64,000 nt of DNA, from NCBI GenBank assembly GCA_031772625.1, contig CM062814.1, positions 821,880,757-821,944,756 of the forward strand. Direction: 5' to 3'. Both the position numbers and the translations under genes were made by a program. Position 1 is the stretch's first letter; every line of letters begins with the position of its first letter. Shown here piece by piece: positions 46,202 through 58,225 of this stretch. The DNA is from Pinus tabuliformis (Eukaryota > Streptophyta > Pinopsida > Pinales > Pinaceae). Under the pieces are notes generated by a model that ran no database searches, had not been told where the DNA came from, and was given only the letters and a program-made list of their open reading frames with translations.

Positions 46202-47896
46202 TTATTGCATTTTCCCAAGTGTAGGGGGAGCCCCTTTACTCCTAAGATTGTAACGATCATTTTTCTTTTGGGGCTGCTTCTTGGTGTTCATCTTCGACAT
46301 TACTTGCGAGCACTGATATGCATTCACCACATGCCCAGAACTTGATGTTTCATCAAGTGCAACCTCTTCAGCATTTTCAATGTCTTCTAGTTGATCCTGC
46401 ATATTGGTTTCTGCATTGAGTGTATGACGGCAAACAGAGCTAACGACTCGCTTCCAATTTGAACAAGAGTTCTTGGGGTGATGTTCTTTGTGGAAGGAAA
46501 AGAACTTAGGATCTACGCATTGTTCGAGTTGGAACACAGGCTTTTGTGCATTTTTTGAGGTGAGTCGGTTGTTGCTTGATGAGCCACTCGATGAGTTGTT
46601 GTTTTCCTTTCTTTGTCTGGGTGTATGGATGGTTGCATATGTGTCTATTTTCCTTTGCTTGAGATTAGACACTTCCATGGTCAATTTCTTGACAAGATGA
46701 GTGAGGGTCTCAATATCAGTTTCTTCCTTATCTCTACCCTTACTCGCCATTACTTGGGGCTTCCTACTCACATCCTTGGAGTCCTTCATTGATTCGTCAT
46801 CCTTGATGACTTTGATCACACACAGGTCTTTCTCAACAACAATAGCCTCTCCGCAACTTTCCAAGAGTGTTGGTTTCACAGCTCGCTTGACGAACTACGC
46901 CATGTTGGTTGGAAGTGCAGACATGTAGTAATCAAGAGTGATGGATTCATGAGGTTTAGTGTCCCCTAAGAACTTTTACAGAATACATGTAAACCTCTGA
47001 TTGAAGTCTTTTACTTTTTCTTTTCCCTCCATCTTGAGGATTTCCAACTCTTTGAGTAGCATGGATGGGGTTTTCTCGTTAGCAAAATTATCTAGAAACA
47101 TGTGTTTGAATGCACCCTAGTTCTGTATAGAGTTCAGTGGAAGGATGTGATACCATGCAGCTACACGACCATCCAAGGTACATGGGAACAATCTACATGC
47201 TACATCGTCAAACCGTACCTCAAGGGTCTGTAGCTATAGGTAGAATTTGTCTAGGTGGTCTTCCGCCTTCACCATACTATCAGGGTTGAAATTGATGTTC
47301 ATTCTCTCCACTCGCTTCAGCACCTTGTGCAGAACAGCTGGGAGATCCAATGGTCCCTAAATCATCCATTCAAGATTTGGGTCATCCATCTCTTCTTCTT
47401 ATTCTTCCTCTTCCTCTCTTTTAGAGTATGATGGTTCTAGCTCTGAGTTTGTTGGTTCGTCTCTGCCTCCACCTCCTCCACTGCTTTCCCCTCTGCCTCC
47501 TATACCGGAGTTCGATCCCAAGATCACAAGCATGTCTTGTTTGCCTTCCCGGAAGACTCAAGGCTCCTCTCCAATTTCAATAGCTTCTGCCAGACCTTCA
47601 AGTGTGGAAAGGACTACTTCTTCCACCAATGATACAAAAGCTCCTGTGGGAGTGGCTTTTGGCTTCCTTGATGCATATGGAAGATGTTGTATGCATGGGA
47701 TTAGTCCAACTGCTTTCGTGAACTGGCGAGTGATGGGATGGATGGAGCAAAGTTGATGATATGGAATCTCGTGTTCAATCCTAGGAGGTGAGGAGTAACC
47801 AACTGCAGAGTCGCGTGTAGGTGAGAGGGAGTGTGAGTTACTGCCTTGACCATATGGTTGATGAATGAGTGTGAGGGGATGTTCAGCCATATACAA
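46202..47896 (-). pseudogene. N2 gag
   Basis: One minus-strand frame can be followed for 565 codons from ATG 47896 to TAA/TAG 46202, with only TAG, TGA and TAA interruptions and no frameshift. Order: Ser/Pro-rich N-terminus, Gly-rich and Glu-rich linker (about residue 130-180), capsid core with VLHKVLKRVERMNINFNPDS, WYHILPLNSIQN and LKELEILKMEGKEKVKDFNQ. A coiled coil and a Ser/Asn run follow, then FFSFHKEHHPKNSCSNWK, a His/Cys knuckle of the HHPxxxC type. The part 46879-46202 is uninterrupted. Gag forms the particle and binds RNA. Confidence 0.82.
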
Positions 47897-47903
47897 CTGG
47901 CTT

Positions 47904-47921
47904 CCCTCCTTCTAGCACTAG
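47904..47921 (-). promoter_or_regulatory. Primer-binding site of N2
   Basis: The minus strand reads TAGTGCTAGAAGGAGGG a few bases inside the LTR. It equals the H site except for transitions (TAG for TGG at the start). The tRNA is unresolved. Confidence 0.55.
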
Positions 47922-47924
47922 AAA

Positions 47925-50898
47925 TGTTGATGGTGTTGGACCCACCAACATTCAAGGGATCACCCCAGTATGAAGTCTCAACTAGACCTCACACCGTTTG
48001 GTGTGGGAGTCCCATCAAGTATGATGGCCCGGTTGCCATTGTCTTAAATATTTGCCTCAACTCTTGCTTGTCAGCACATGAGAGTGGTCTACTTTGCCTT
48101 CGAGAAGTGAGGTCCGTGTGCCTGGTGAATGCTAGTGTACTTGTGTCAATGGTTCTTTCATTATAGGGGGAGAGGGTGAGAGTGACTCCCAAGTTGGTTG
48201 GGATGAAGTACCAACTCAGCCAGGAACACACAACACAATAGGACATGCACAGCTTCCAAGGGAGCAATCCACATGGATGTGGTAGCCACAACACACAAGG
48301 TAAGATAACACGTACATCACTCAACAGATGAGTCTGAACGAGTGCAACGGTTGTTACAACAAGCTTTATGTGAAAGGTTTGTCTGATGTCCGGGGAGATA
48401 GCCACCATGGGCGAGACATCATTAATAACATATACAACACATTTCCATTAACAGATTATGTATTACAATAAGTGAAATAGTTCAAGTGTTCAACACAAGT
48501 TAAAGCAACATGCATTTCAAGTGTTCAATATTACTCTTACAACAGTTACAATACATGTGTGAAAACATTCTGGCCTGTTAGCAGGCTTCTAAATTAAGCA
48601 AAAGTTCTACAACACATCATTACACCATACATCACTAACCCCATGAGTGGGGCGTTGGAGCCACTGCTTACTCCTTAAAGAAAAGATTACAAACTCTCTT
48701 GGCTATGTGGGAGAAGCTGAGGTGAAATGTCCTTTCATGTACAAATAAGGGGGGTATTTATAGCCAAGGGTGAAACTAACCCTTGTGGTAGTTCGACTAC
48801 CCTCATGACTCTTTGACTTCCATGAATTTTCAACTTTGCATGAATCTTTGTACAACAAGTGGGTCTCTTGGACTTCCACATTACATTACATTGATTAACA
48901 ACATAGCCCATAGTAGAGATGTGGGTGACATGACTCAACATGACAGTGTTGGTACATTTGTGTTGCTACTAGAGTGCATGTCAAGCTATAGTGTTGCTAG
49001 GTGATGGATGTCTTCATGGTGTAGCACAGCTTCACCTCCGCATGGCAAAGTGCAGAGAGTCTTCGATGGTCTTTGGTTCACTTGATGATGCTTTGGCACG
49101 TTGTTCTTTGCTTGCATGTTCGAAGGCTTGATAGGATCATCTGTTTGCGAAAGGTGCATTTTCGTCCGTTCGTCCTTCCATGAGCACATCTTGCATGTTT
49201 GCTCATCCGTCCATCCGCAAACACATATTTGCATGATTATCCATTCGCGAGCACATATATTTGCATGCATTGTTCGTTCATCTGTTGATGAATCTATCCT
49301 TCTACATGTGCTCCCTTCATTCATCCCTTTCATTGCCGCGCCATGTTTGTTAGTGTACTTGTGCCTACAGTCACTCATGATGAGATGACATCAAATCCAA
49401 TAACCTCCTAGTCTACCATGACGTATGATCATTTTGGATACAGGTGACTAGGAGAGGCAGCAAGGTAGTGAAGCAGGATGATGGCTTTGGGCAGTGCTAA
49501 TGAAAACTACGCAAGAGTCACTGAGTGATGAAGATGGACAATCCAAGTTGACAGTGACTATCTGCGAGGTATGATTCGACTGGAAGGAAAAATTGTGCAA
49601 ATTTTGGGAGGGATAGTATGAGCTACAGGTAGGAAAGGTATGCAAAATCTGCGCAGTTTCTGGAATGAGTAGGCAACAAGGGTTGGAAGGAAAAATTTGT
49701 GAAATTTTATGGAGGAATAGGTCGGGTTGCAAGGACGATCAATAGGAACAGTTCTTGGGAGGAACTGGTCGGGAGCCTGGCAGTCAAAATTGCGCAATTC
49801 CCATAGGGAACTGGCAGTTGGCTGCTGGGTCACTGGCAACAGAAACTGCGCAATTCCCAAGGGGAACAGGCAATCAGTTGTTGGGTGCTTGGTAGCAGAA
49901 ACTGCGTAATTCCTGGAGGGAGCTGGCAGTCTACTGTTAGGAGCTGCTGGTGAGGAAAACTACACTAAGACTGAAAGGCTAGCCTGCTAATCATCTTTGC
50001 GCAATTTCTGAGTTGAGCGGAATGTTTTTTAGAAGAATGCATGCTCATGAAAACTGCATAATTTCCTAGATGAGCAGTCGGTCGACTGTCGAGAGGACTA
50101 ACTAGGAAAACTGCACAATTTTATGAGGGATACAGGGACGGGCACTTGGTGATGTCTGTCCTATCTGTGCAATTTCTTTAGTCAACAAAGTGGGCAAGGT
50201 CAGTAGCCTCTACATAAATTTTGAGGGGAGTCAGTCCCAGGGTGGCTGTCGGGTCTCACTTTTTGGGTGCTCAACATGAAATTTGATTGGATTGCTTGTG
50301 ATCAACATAGCTTGGAAAGACTTGCTTGGTGCTTTTGCGTTGTTCTAGGTGACAGTCAATCAAGTTGATGGTGGGTTGACGATCAAGTTGATTGTGGGGT
50401 GATGGTCTGGCTGTCAGAGGGGAGTCTAGTCATCATAACTTCCAAAATGACCAAGTGTGTGAAAGATCGAAAGATGCATAGGTTATCACGCAAACACACA
50501 CTCAAATGACTCAATGACGAAACGGCTCAAAACATGTAGACACACATGTCCAATATGACTGACCGACGGTGTAATTGAAAAGAACGACACTTGTGATTAG
50601 TCATTGATCGACCGTGAATACGCTTGTGTGACAGTGAATGTGACTCCGTGTGTGAGTGCGGTAGATGTTTTCATAGAGAACAAAACAAGTACACACGAAG
50701 CGAAGACCTTGAGCAAGCGTGACTTAGACACAAAAATGCAGAAACTTGGGTGGAATGAACAAACAAGGAAGATGCAAAGATTCCTAGAGGCTCATGGAGT
50801 GAACCTAAGGGTGCCAGTCATCAAGCGAAACTCCCAAGGGAGGCTCCGAAATTACGTGCAAGCCAAAATTTTGGAGGCTGGTTCTAGCCGATACAACA
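47925..50898 (-). repeat. 5' LTR of N2
   Basis: Plus-strand ends are TGTTGATGGTGTTGG and CTAGCCGATACAACA. The sequence next to its outer edge is the CTTTT duplication (50899-50903). TATA box at 48755-48763, array of CGTTCGTCC words at 49140-49310 and AATTGCGCA words at 49560-50170. Confidence 0.95.
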
Positions 50899-50903
50899 CT
50901 TTT

Positions 50904-51142
50904 CTAATCAACATTGGTAATAATTAGAGTTGTAGAGGGATGTTTCAATCCACTTCATAGCCTTTTTTTCCAAATGTTGATGTAGAAAAGAGGCATTATT
51001 TTTGTGCATGATTGACTGGTTAGATTAATAAACACTCACAGTATTAAGCCTTCAAACATTTTTCTCAGCGTCTCATAAGCTTATCTACCCTAGGTTGATG
51101 ATTTATGTTAATAAAATTATAAGTCTATAATTTGACTCAAAA
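50904..51142 (+). repeat. 5' LTR of A, second part
   Basis: It continues the A LTR from CTAATCAACATTGG to TTTGACTCAAAA and matches 61195-61432. It was separated from 40180 by N2. Confidence 0.93.
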
Positions 51143-51145
51143 TTT

Positions 51146-51163
51146 TGGTGCCATTGTCGGGGA
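51146..51163 (+). promoter_or_regulatory. Primer-binding site of A (tRNA-Asp type)
   Basis: TGGTGCCATTGTCGGGGA differs by transitions only from TGGCGCCGTTGCCGGGGA, the tRNA-Asp complementary site typical of Athila elements. It lies three bases after the LTR. Confidence 0.85.
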
Positions 51164-51411
51164 GGTGCTAAGGGCTAACACTGAAGTGTTTTATTATTAT
51201 GTGTATTGTTTGAAATTTTCAGGACTGGAGGAGTCGAAGTGGTAAGATGAAGGGCAAAGCCTATGCACCTGTAGAGGACAGAAATTTGCCAAAGTCGTGT
51301 CTTGATTGTTTAGTAAGTAATTTTCTTTGAATTTGTTTGCATAGTAGATGATAGGGTCCAACATCTACAAATGTCTTTTGTGGTGGTGTGAGCACCACTT
51401 CACTTACTAAT

Positions 51412-52830
51412 ACACTAGCAAGGAAAAAGAAGTCTATAAGATATAAGGCAACAAGGGAATAAGAGTCCAGACAGGAGGTTTGTGGCCCTGAAAAAAGCCC
51501 ATAACATATTCCTACTTATACAGTAGCAACTTCTGCAGGAAAATATTCTGTTGCTACCCTTTTTGAATCTCGCCTTACAAGGAAGACAACATCTTTGCTT
51601 AGTGGTCAGCCTGAAAAGGAATTCCTCATTAATCCTATTCAAGAACCAGAATTTCAAACCATTGATTCCGCAAAATATGTAATTTACAAAGGTCCCACTT
51701 CTTTTTGGTCCAGAATGGCTCATGAAGAGGGAACGGGCCACATAGATGGATATGATGAGAAGGAAGAGGAACTGGTCACATTTAAATTCCCTATCAGGGA
51801 GGCTTGTGGAGCAACTCAGATTAAGAATATTCCTCCCTTAGCCTTGCCTAACTTTCGTGGAGTCCACGGTGAAGATCCTAATGCCTTTTTGTTTAAGTTC
51901 GATGTGTTATACAGGAGCTATGACTATTCTTCCAATGCTCAAAAGTTGAAGTTGTTTCCTGCAACATTGAAGGATGCAGCTCTCAGGTTGTTTATGGGGT
52001 TGGCTTCAAACTCCATTACAACTTGGGAAGAAATGAAAAAGGTATTTTTGAAGAAATATCAAGATTATTAAGACTAGGGACCTCAGGGAAGAAATTTTTG
52101 GCATGATGCAGAGGGAGGGGGGAGTCTTGAGGATTTGGTGGAGATATTTTAGTACAACCTGCAGAGATCCAAGATGAATCAACTAATAAAGGACACTAAA
52201 AGAACGATTTTTCTTAGGGTAATCAGACCAGAATATCTTGATATTTTGAACTTAATGGGAGGAGGTGACATATCAAAGTTGGGCTATGATGAGGTATGTG
52301 AGATCTGTTAGCGATATTCAAGAGGAAATTCTAAAGTTGGGGGAGGGACAAGAGATACTTCTTCCATGCTTGTCAAGTTGGTTGTTGGAGCTGGAGTAAC
52401 CAAAGATGAAATGGGTAATCTATTTGAAAATTTTGAAACTGATATTCTTAGCACATTACCTTCATAGTTAGATGTTTTGCAGGCTAAGAAGAAATAGGGG
52501 AAATGGGAGGAATTGGAAAAATCCCTGGACGTGTTCTGTTAGAAATGCATGAAGAAGCATGCGTTGAGGGAATGTCCGACAGATAGTATAGAGGTATGTC
52601 GAATCATGAAGCTGAGCATTCCATTGATCAATGTCCTTCACTTCCTAAAATTAAAGAAGCATATCTAGCAGATCAAGGGGTTGTCAATGCACTTTATGCA
52701 ATGGCACCTCAAAGACCATGGAAACCACGTGCTACAGGTATGTCTCAATCACATTATCAATTTCCTTATACTCAAAATCAGATGTGGAATATTCCAATGC
52801 CTTGGCAGCCTTGGCCTCCATAGCAGCCCT
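51412..52830 (+). pseudogene. A gag
   Basis: The main frame runs from about 51412 to 52660 with scattered TAA/TAG. It includes an open 158-codon part (51595-52071) with NIPPLALPNFRGVHGEDPNA, FLFKFDVLYRSYDYS and KLFPATLKDAALRLFMGL, the capsid core of Athila-type gag. Further on, IRPEYLDILNLMGG and a zinc-knuckle CMKKHALRECP occur, then a frameshift to 52596-52823 with a second HSIDQCPSLP knuckle and a Pro/Trp/Gln-rich tail. Gag packages the element's RNA; this copy is interrupted by about ten stops. Confidence 0.85.
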
Positions 52831-53137
52831 AGCAGGTGAACTTCTCTTACCCTACTACACAGAATTTTCCCTCGCAAAACTTTTATCCACCACAACCCAC
52901 ACAACAGAAAATGATCCAACCTCAACAAAAACAACTTCAATTGCCTGCCCCACCAAATCAACCTCGTCCTACACAACTTCCTACCAGCCAGTGTCTAACC
53001 CCAATAATAAAACTGTCCAATCCGCTCACAACATTGGATTGGTCACTTATCCCACTTTTCCTACCTACTGTATTGCACCACGGTCGCTGCAGGAAATTTT
53101 TGTTCATATGTTACAGGAATTTCCTATGTCCTTGTAG

Positions 53138-53514
53138 GAAATCCATCTTAGATCTGGAAAAGTGGTGACTCAACCTGAAAGAATTGAAGAGATTGTGGAG
53201 GAAGATACTCTAGAAATGCTTGAAGTTGAAACCACACCTGAACCAATAGAACAACCTACTTCAAGGCCACAAGAACCTTCCTCATCCCATACGGTCTAGC
53301 CTCCTTTTCCAGAGAGGTTGGAAATGAAACTAAAACAACCTGAGTTTGATCTTGTGTCTGAACTGAGAAATGTGTGCATTAAGATCTCGTTGCTGCAAGA
53401 AATTAAGGATATCCCAATTTATGCCAAAATAGTAAGGAGCTATGTACCAAGAGGCCAAGAAGACAAAAGAAAGAACTCTCTACAATTCAAGAAGGTGGAA
53501 AGCTTGCAATTTTA
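53138..53514 (+). pseudogene. A gag-protease linker
   Basis: The segment reads EIHLRSGKVV, an acidic stretch rich in Glu and Pro, then PPFPERLEMKLKQPEFDLV and IPIYAKIVRSYV. The LRSGK and PPFPxRL blocks are hallmarks of Athila polyproteins just before the protease. TAG codons follow SSHTV and SLQF. Confidence 0.75.
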
Positions 53515-54006
53515 ATGTCTACCAGATTTGTTACTAAAAAATATGCAAACCCTAGAATCCCTATGGTTACCACCTTTATCAATGGACATCCTATAAAGAA
53601 CACTTTAATTGATTTGGGTGTAGCCATTAATGTGATGACTATGGAGACTCTATCTCGAATAGGAACCTTTGACCTATTGCCTACTCCTACCATGTTAGAG
53701 CTAGCATACAGGTCTAAGGTAAAGCCAGAGGGGGTATTAGAAAACATTGTCATCTCATTAGATTCTTGGAAGTACCCTGCAGAATTTTATGTTCTTCAGC
53801 CCAAAACCAACTTAGGAGGGAATCCTTTGATCTTGGGGAGACCATGGTTAGCCATGACAGATGCTTATATAGGGTGTAGGTCTGGAAACATGACCATCAC
53901 TCATGGAGCTGAAACGAAGCACGTTAATTTGTACTGCCCTGCTCAACCCCTCTTAAGATCAGAAAATACACATTGGATTGAAGAAGAGCAACATGATTCA
54001 GAATGA
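53515..54006 (+). pseudogene. A aspartic protease
   Basis: An open 163-codon frame. PMVTTFINGHPIKNTLIDLG shows the active site as DLG instead of DSG/DTG; Athila-type proteases commonly have DLGA here, so this may be native. The remainder has NVMTMETLSRIG, WKYPAEFYVLQPK and LILGRPWLA, the usual strand and the (I/L)LGRP(W/F)L block. It lies in phase with the gag linker region apart from stops, and upstream of RT. Confidence 0.85.
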
Positions 54007-55290
54007 ACCTGACCAGTTTTGACAATAGCCCAAGCTATGAGCCTTAAAGAAAATTCGGAAGAGAATTTGATAAATTATTGTATTTCTAATCTTGATTTTT
54101 TGCAGCAAGAAGAAGGGCAGTCTATTCATAATTTAAATATCTTTACTAATCTGTAAGATTTTCATGAACATAGTAAAGAAACCAAACTACATTCAGCCCT
54201 ATTATCTGCATTTCCTACATATTCCATGTCTGAATGGGGGAGTAAGGTAGTTGATATCTTTCCTGAAAAACTTTTGAATATTAATTTTGCCTTGACCCCT
54301 GAACAGGAAAAACAATTAATTCAAGCATTGAAAATTTTTTCAGAAACTTTTTCTTTGGAATACACAAATATGAGAGGCATTCACCTACACACATGCATTC
54401 ATCATATTTATATGGAAGAAAAATCTAGGCCCGTGAGACAGCCACAAAGGAGGATGAACCCCGCCTTAAGGGAAATTGTGAAAGATGAATTACAAAAATT
54501 GTTAAATGTATGGTTCATCTATCCTATCTCGGATAGCCAGTGGGTATCTCCATTAGTTATTATCCCCAAAAAGAATGGTAAATGGAGAGTGTGTGTAGAT
54601 TATAGGGAACTAAACAAGGCTACCTTGAAGGATCATTTTCCCTTTCCTTTTATAGACCAAGTGTTGGACACTTTAGCAAGAAAAAAGTGTTTTTCCTTTC
54701 TAGATGGGTTCAACGGGTACAATCAGATTAGGATAGCTCTAGAAGACTAGGAGAAGACTACATTCACATGTCCCTAGGGTACCTATGGATATAGAGTATT
54801 ACCATTTGGTCTATGCAATGCACTAGCCACATTTCAGCAGGCGGTCCTTGGTATTTTCTCTAACCTTTTGCATGATTGCGTAGAGGTTTATATGGATGAT
54901 TTTATAGTTATGGGTGATACGTTTGAAGAGGCTTTACATAATCTTGATAAAGTTTCACAGAGATGTAGAGAAACTAATCTTTCATTAAGTAATGAAAAAT
55001 GTTTTATGATTATGAATGAAGGTATTGTTTTGGGTCATCATGTTTTTGTTGGAGGAATTAAAGTTGACCTAACAAATATTGAAGTTATTGCAAAGCTGCC
55101 CTCACCAACCAATCAAAAGGAAGTCTGAAGTTTCCTTGAACATGCAGGCTACTACAGAAGGTTCATTGAAATTTTTACAAAGGTAGCCTCTTGGTTTTTT
55201 AAATTATTAATCAAAGAATCTGAATTTCATAGGAATGATGAGTGTCAAGTTGCATTTGATACACTCAAGGAAAAAATTTCTTCAACACCT
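54007..55290 (+). pseudogene. A reverse transcriptase
   Basis: In one frame: ALREIVKDELQKLLNVWFIY, SQWVSPLVIIPKKNGKWRVC, YRELNKATLKDHFPFPFID and FNGYNQIRIA. After TAG 54748-54750 and a second TAG come LPFGLCNA, the catalytic VYMDDFIVMG and then GIVLGHHV and YYRRFIEIFTKVA. The open parts are 54226-54750 and 54868-55128. Only point stops break it; no frameshift is seen across 1.2 kb. It would copy the element RNA into DNA. Confidence 0.93.
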
Positions 55291-55770
55291 GTCATGAGAG
55301 GCCCAGATTGGAAATTTCCTTTTCATATCTCCATTGATGCCTCTTATTCAATCATAGGAGCAGTATTGGGTCAAAATGAGGATCTTGTAACCCATGCTAT
55401 TTATTATGTTAGTAAAAAATTAACTCTTGCAAAACTGAATTACACGGTAACTGAAAAAGAATTCCTTGTTGTAATTTACGTTATTAATAAGTTTAGACAT
55501 TACATCACGAGCTATGAAGTTTTTGTACACACCGATCACTCTACCATTTGATATATCATGAATAAACCAGTTACTAATGGTAGGATTACTAGGCGGCTTT
55601 TGTTGTTGCAGGAATTTGACATCACAGTATTGGATAGGCTAGGAAAAGAAAATTAGGTAGCTGATTTCTTATCTAGACTCAACCATGAAGGTGAGGATGT
55701 TCATGTTAATGATAGCTTTCCTGATGAAAATTTATTTTCTATTTCTATCAAAACCCCTTGGTTTGCAAAC
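55291..55770 (+). pseudogene. A RNase H
   Basis: FPFHISIDASYSIIGAVLGQ opens the domain with the first catalytic Asp. It continues with YYVSKKLTLAKLNYTVTEKE (catalytic Glu), FRHYITSYEVFVHTDHSTI with the third acidic residue, and DRLGKEN-VADFLSRL. TGA follows HSTI and TAG replaces Gln/Trp in KEN-VADFL. It stays in the frame of RT. Confidence 0.9.
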
Positions 55771-57091
55771 ATGGCCAATTTCCTTGCTAAAGGAAAGTTA
55801 CCCCCTTACTTTTCATCTAATCAGAAAAAGAGAATTATTAGGAAAAGTGCTAATTACTCTTGGATTAGGGGAGATCTATTTTTCGTTGGACATGATTTGA
55901 TTATCCACAAGTGTGTTAGGGAAGACGAGATATATGACATCTTGAGAGCCTGTCATGATGAACCGTGTGGAGGACACTTTGCAGACAAGTGGACAACTTA
56001 TAAGATCCTTCGCTCAGGTTACTATTGGCCAAGTCTTTTCAAAGATGCAAAAGAATATGTCTGAAAGTGTGATAGTTGCCATAGAATGGGGCGGCCTATA
56101 CAATCAGACGAGATGCCTTTGCAGCCACAGGTTCTCATAGAACCTTTTGAGTGGTGGGCTCTTGATTTTGTAGGTCCCATCAACCTTATGTCCAAAGGTA
56201 AGAAGTATATTTTAGTTTGTACTGATTATGTTACAAAGTGGGTGGAGGCAAGAGCACTACCTAGAGAAATAGAGAAAGTAGTAGTGGATTTTCTTTTGTC
56301 TGATATTTTTGTAATATTTGGGGTACCTAGGGAGATAGTTACTAATAAAGGTACTATGTTTGTGTCAAAGCTTATGTAAGAAATTATGCAGAAATATCAA
56401 ATTACTCATTGGAAGTCCACCCCTTATCATCCACAAGCCAATGGGCAAGTGGAATCAACAAATAAGGTGTTGGAGACTTACCAAGACAATGCAATTACAT
56501 AAGAAGGATTGGTCTGACCAACTTCCTGAAGCATTGTGGGCTTACAGGATCACATGGAGAAATACCATTGGCTTTTCTTTGTATGAATTGGTGTATGGAA
56601 AGCAAGTTTTATTGCCCATTGAATTTTAGATCAGAACTTTCAAGATGGCAACAGATTTGGGTATAGACCTTGATGAAGCTCAGCAGCAGAGAATCTTGCA
56701 GCTCAATGAGTTGGATGAGATTAGGCAAGATGTTTTTCAGCATACTAACTTGATTCAACAACAATGGGCTAAATGGCATGACAGATACATTAAAAAGAAG
56801 CAGTTCAAAGAGGGAGACTGGGCATTGTTGTATGATTCAAAATTTAAGAACTTTAAAGGGAAATTTAACACACATTGGCTAGGCCCCTATGAAATTGAGA
56901 AAGTTTTTGATAATGGATCTATTTGGGTTAAAACCATTGATGATGGGAATTTTACCTTCTTGGTGAATGGGCACAAACTCAAGTTATATCAAAAACCCCA
57001 ATCCAAGGAGGAATTTGTGGAAGAAATTGTGAAGAAAAGAGAGTTGGAGATGGTGAGAGAAGGATTCATTCCTTCCACTATCTCTTCTTGA
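55771..57091 (+). pseudogene. A integrase
   Basis: The zinc-binding region HDEPCGGHFADKWT...CDSCHRMG is followed by the core: WWALDFVGPINLMSKGK (first Asp), IVTNKGTMFVSK where the second catalytic Asp is Asn, and TPYHPQANGQVE with the Glu. A frameshift near 56490 leads to WSDQLPEALWAYRITWRNT and YELVYGKQVLLPIEF. The open C-terminus 56645-57091 has WHDRYIKKKQF, LLYDSKFKNFKGKF and HWLGPYEIEKV. Order and motifs are those of Athila integrase without chromodomain. The Asp-to-Asn change alone would abolish catalysis. Confidence 0.92.
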
Positions 57092-57765
57092 TTTCCTGCT
57101 GACACAATGAGCTCACTCTGTTCCTCCTCGTTCTCAGTAAACCATGAGAGGAATGTCTATTGGGTACAAGTTTATTCCTTTTTCCGGGCCCAATGAACTA
57201 GTTACGAAATATGATCCCCCTTGGAGTATTCTTTTCCAAGTATTTCAAACTCTCTAAAATTGAAATATGGCGATCATGGACTACCTTGGGCTTGCTAAAA
57301 TTATAGGTCAATAGGTCCTCTAGGATCCTCTCAATAAATTTTGTTCTTAGTTAATCTTGGATTTCTTGTGTTGGACTGATGTGGGATTTCTTAAGGTCCT
57401 CCTTCCAATAATATTGGCCCATCGACATCAACAAGTTATCTGGGTGCAAGATCAGAGTCTTATGATGCCTTGAAGATTTTATGCCCTAATGATAGGCTAT
57501 CTCGCCAGCAGCAATGGAGAATCACTATGGCTCCTTGACTGTTGGATCCTACGGGGGGGATTCGACAACAACTCATTAATTCACACCCAATAGGATGCAT
57601 CAGGGTACCTTATTCCTCGCTCTCATTAATGGTGATGGACCTTGCATTGGTTAACAGTTGACCTTAATGGCTGGTAATCCAATGAGATCATTGCACATTC
57701 GACATCAGAACCTTTACTCATGTGCAATGAACTGTACACAAATGAGGGAGAAGCGTTTGGCTGGT
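57092..57765 (+). other. A post-pol spacer, no gene seen
   Basis: No supported reading frame. It leads into the tandem array at 57766. Confidence 0.6.
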
Positions 57766-57954
57766 GGTTCGATTTCCTCCAAAAGTCCCGCAAGTCATGG
57801 TTCGATTTCCTGCAGAAGTTCCGCAAGTCATGGTCTGATTTCCTACAGAATGTTCAATAGTCACGGTTCCATTTCTTGTAGAATGCTTAGCAGTCATGGT
57901 TCCATTTCTTGTAGAACGCTTAGCAGTCACAGTTCCATTTCTTGCAACAACGCC
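57766..57954 (+). repeat. 33-bp tandem repeat, about 5.7 copies
   Basis: Units start at 57766, 57799, 57832, 57865, 57898 and 57931; a typical unit begins GGTTCCATTTCTTGTAGAAT and ends GCAGTCAT. Each unit contains a TTTCYTGYAGA word resembling a plant 3' splice site. Related words occur in the A LTRs (39422-39465, 60385-60430). Confidence 0.93.
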
Positions 57955-58225
57955 CTAGATTTTTGAAAAACAAAAGCCATAGACAGAAAATTAGTTTAAA
58001 TTATTTAAAGTACTGACAAATTTTAATTACTATTCGAGGTCATGGATTATGATATCATACATCTGATTTAATTATTAAGTGGGTTATCATTTCTAGGAAA
58101 AGCAAACGTCATCTAAGGACTAGACCATTGTAAGGTAAGCTCGATAAGGTACAGCCAATGACAGGACACTTGAGGTAAGAGGTAATAGATGCTTTAATTT
58201 TAAAACATTTGTATTATTTCTAGCA

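Larger units (their letters stand above)
40181..50898 (-). mobile_element. Element N2, long-LTR (Tat/Ogre-like) retrotransposon with deleted pol
   Basis: LTRs of 2,981 and 2,974 bp flank a 4.76-kb interior on the minus strand. The target duplication CTTTT is perfect (40176-40180 and 50899-50903), and the interrupted LTR of A reads through the empty site. The interior has gag, protease, an RNase H-like domain and the N-terminal half of RT fused to an integrase tail. The RT palm, the usual RNase H and the integrase core are missing, so N2 could not have moved by its own present pol. It is the most recently inserted element of the stack. Confidence 0.93.

Noticed and set aside
54226..57091. Endogenous caulimovirus as source of RT and RNase H
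   Set aside because: Integrase, LTRs, primer-binding site and polypurine tract are all present, which fits an LTR retrotransposon and not a pararetrovirus.
57658..57966. Open frame with SHGSISCRM-type 11-residue repeats
   Set aside because: Product of the 33-bp tandem array; the minus strand of the same array is open too, so openness reflects the period, not coding.
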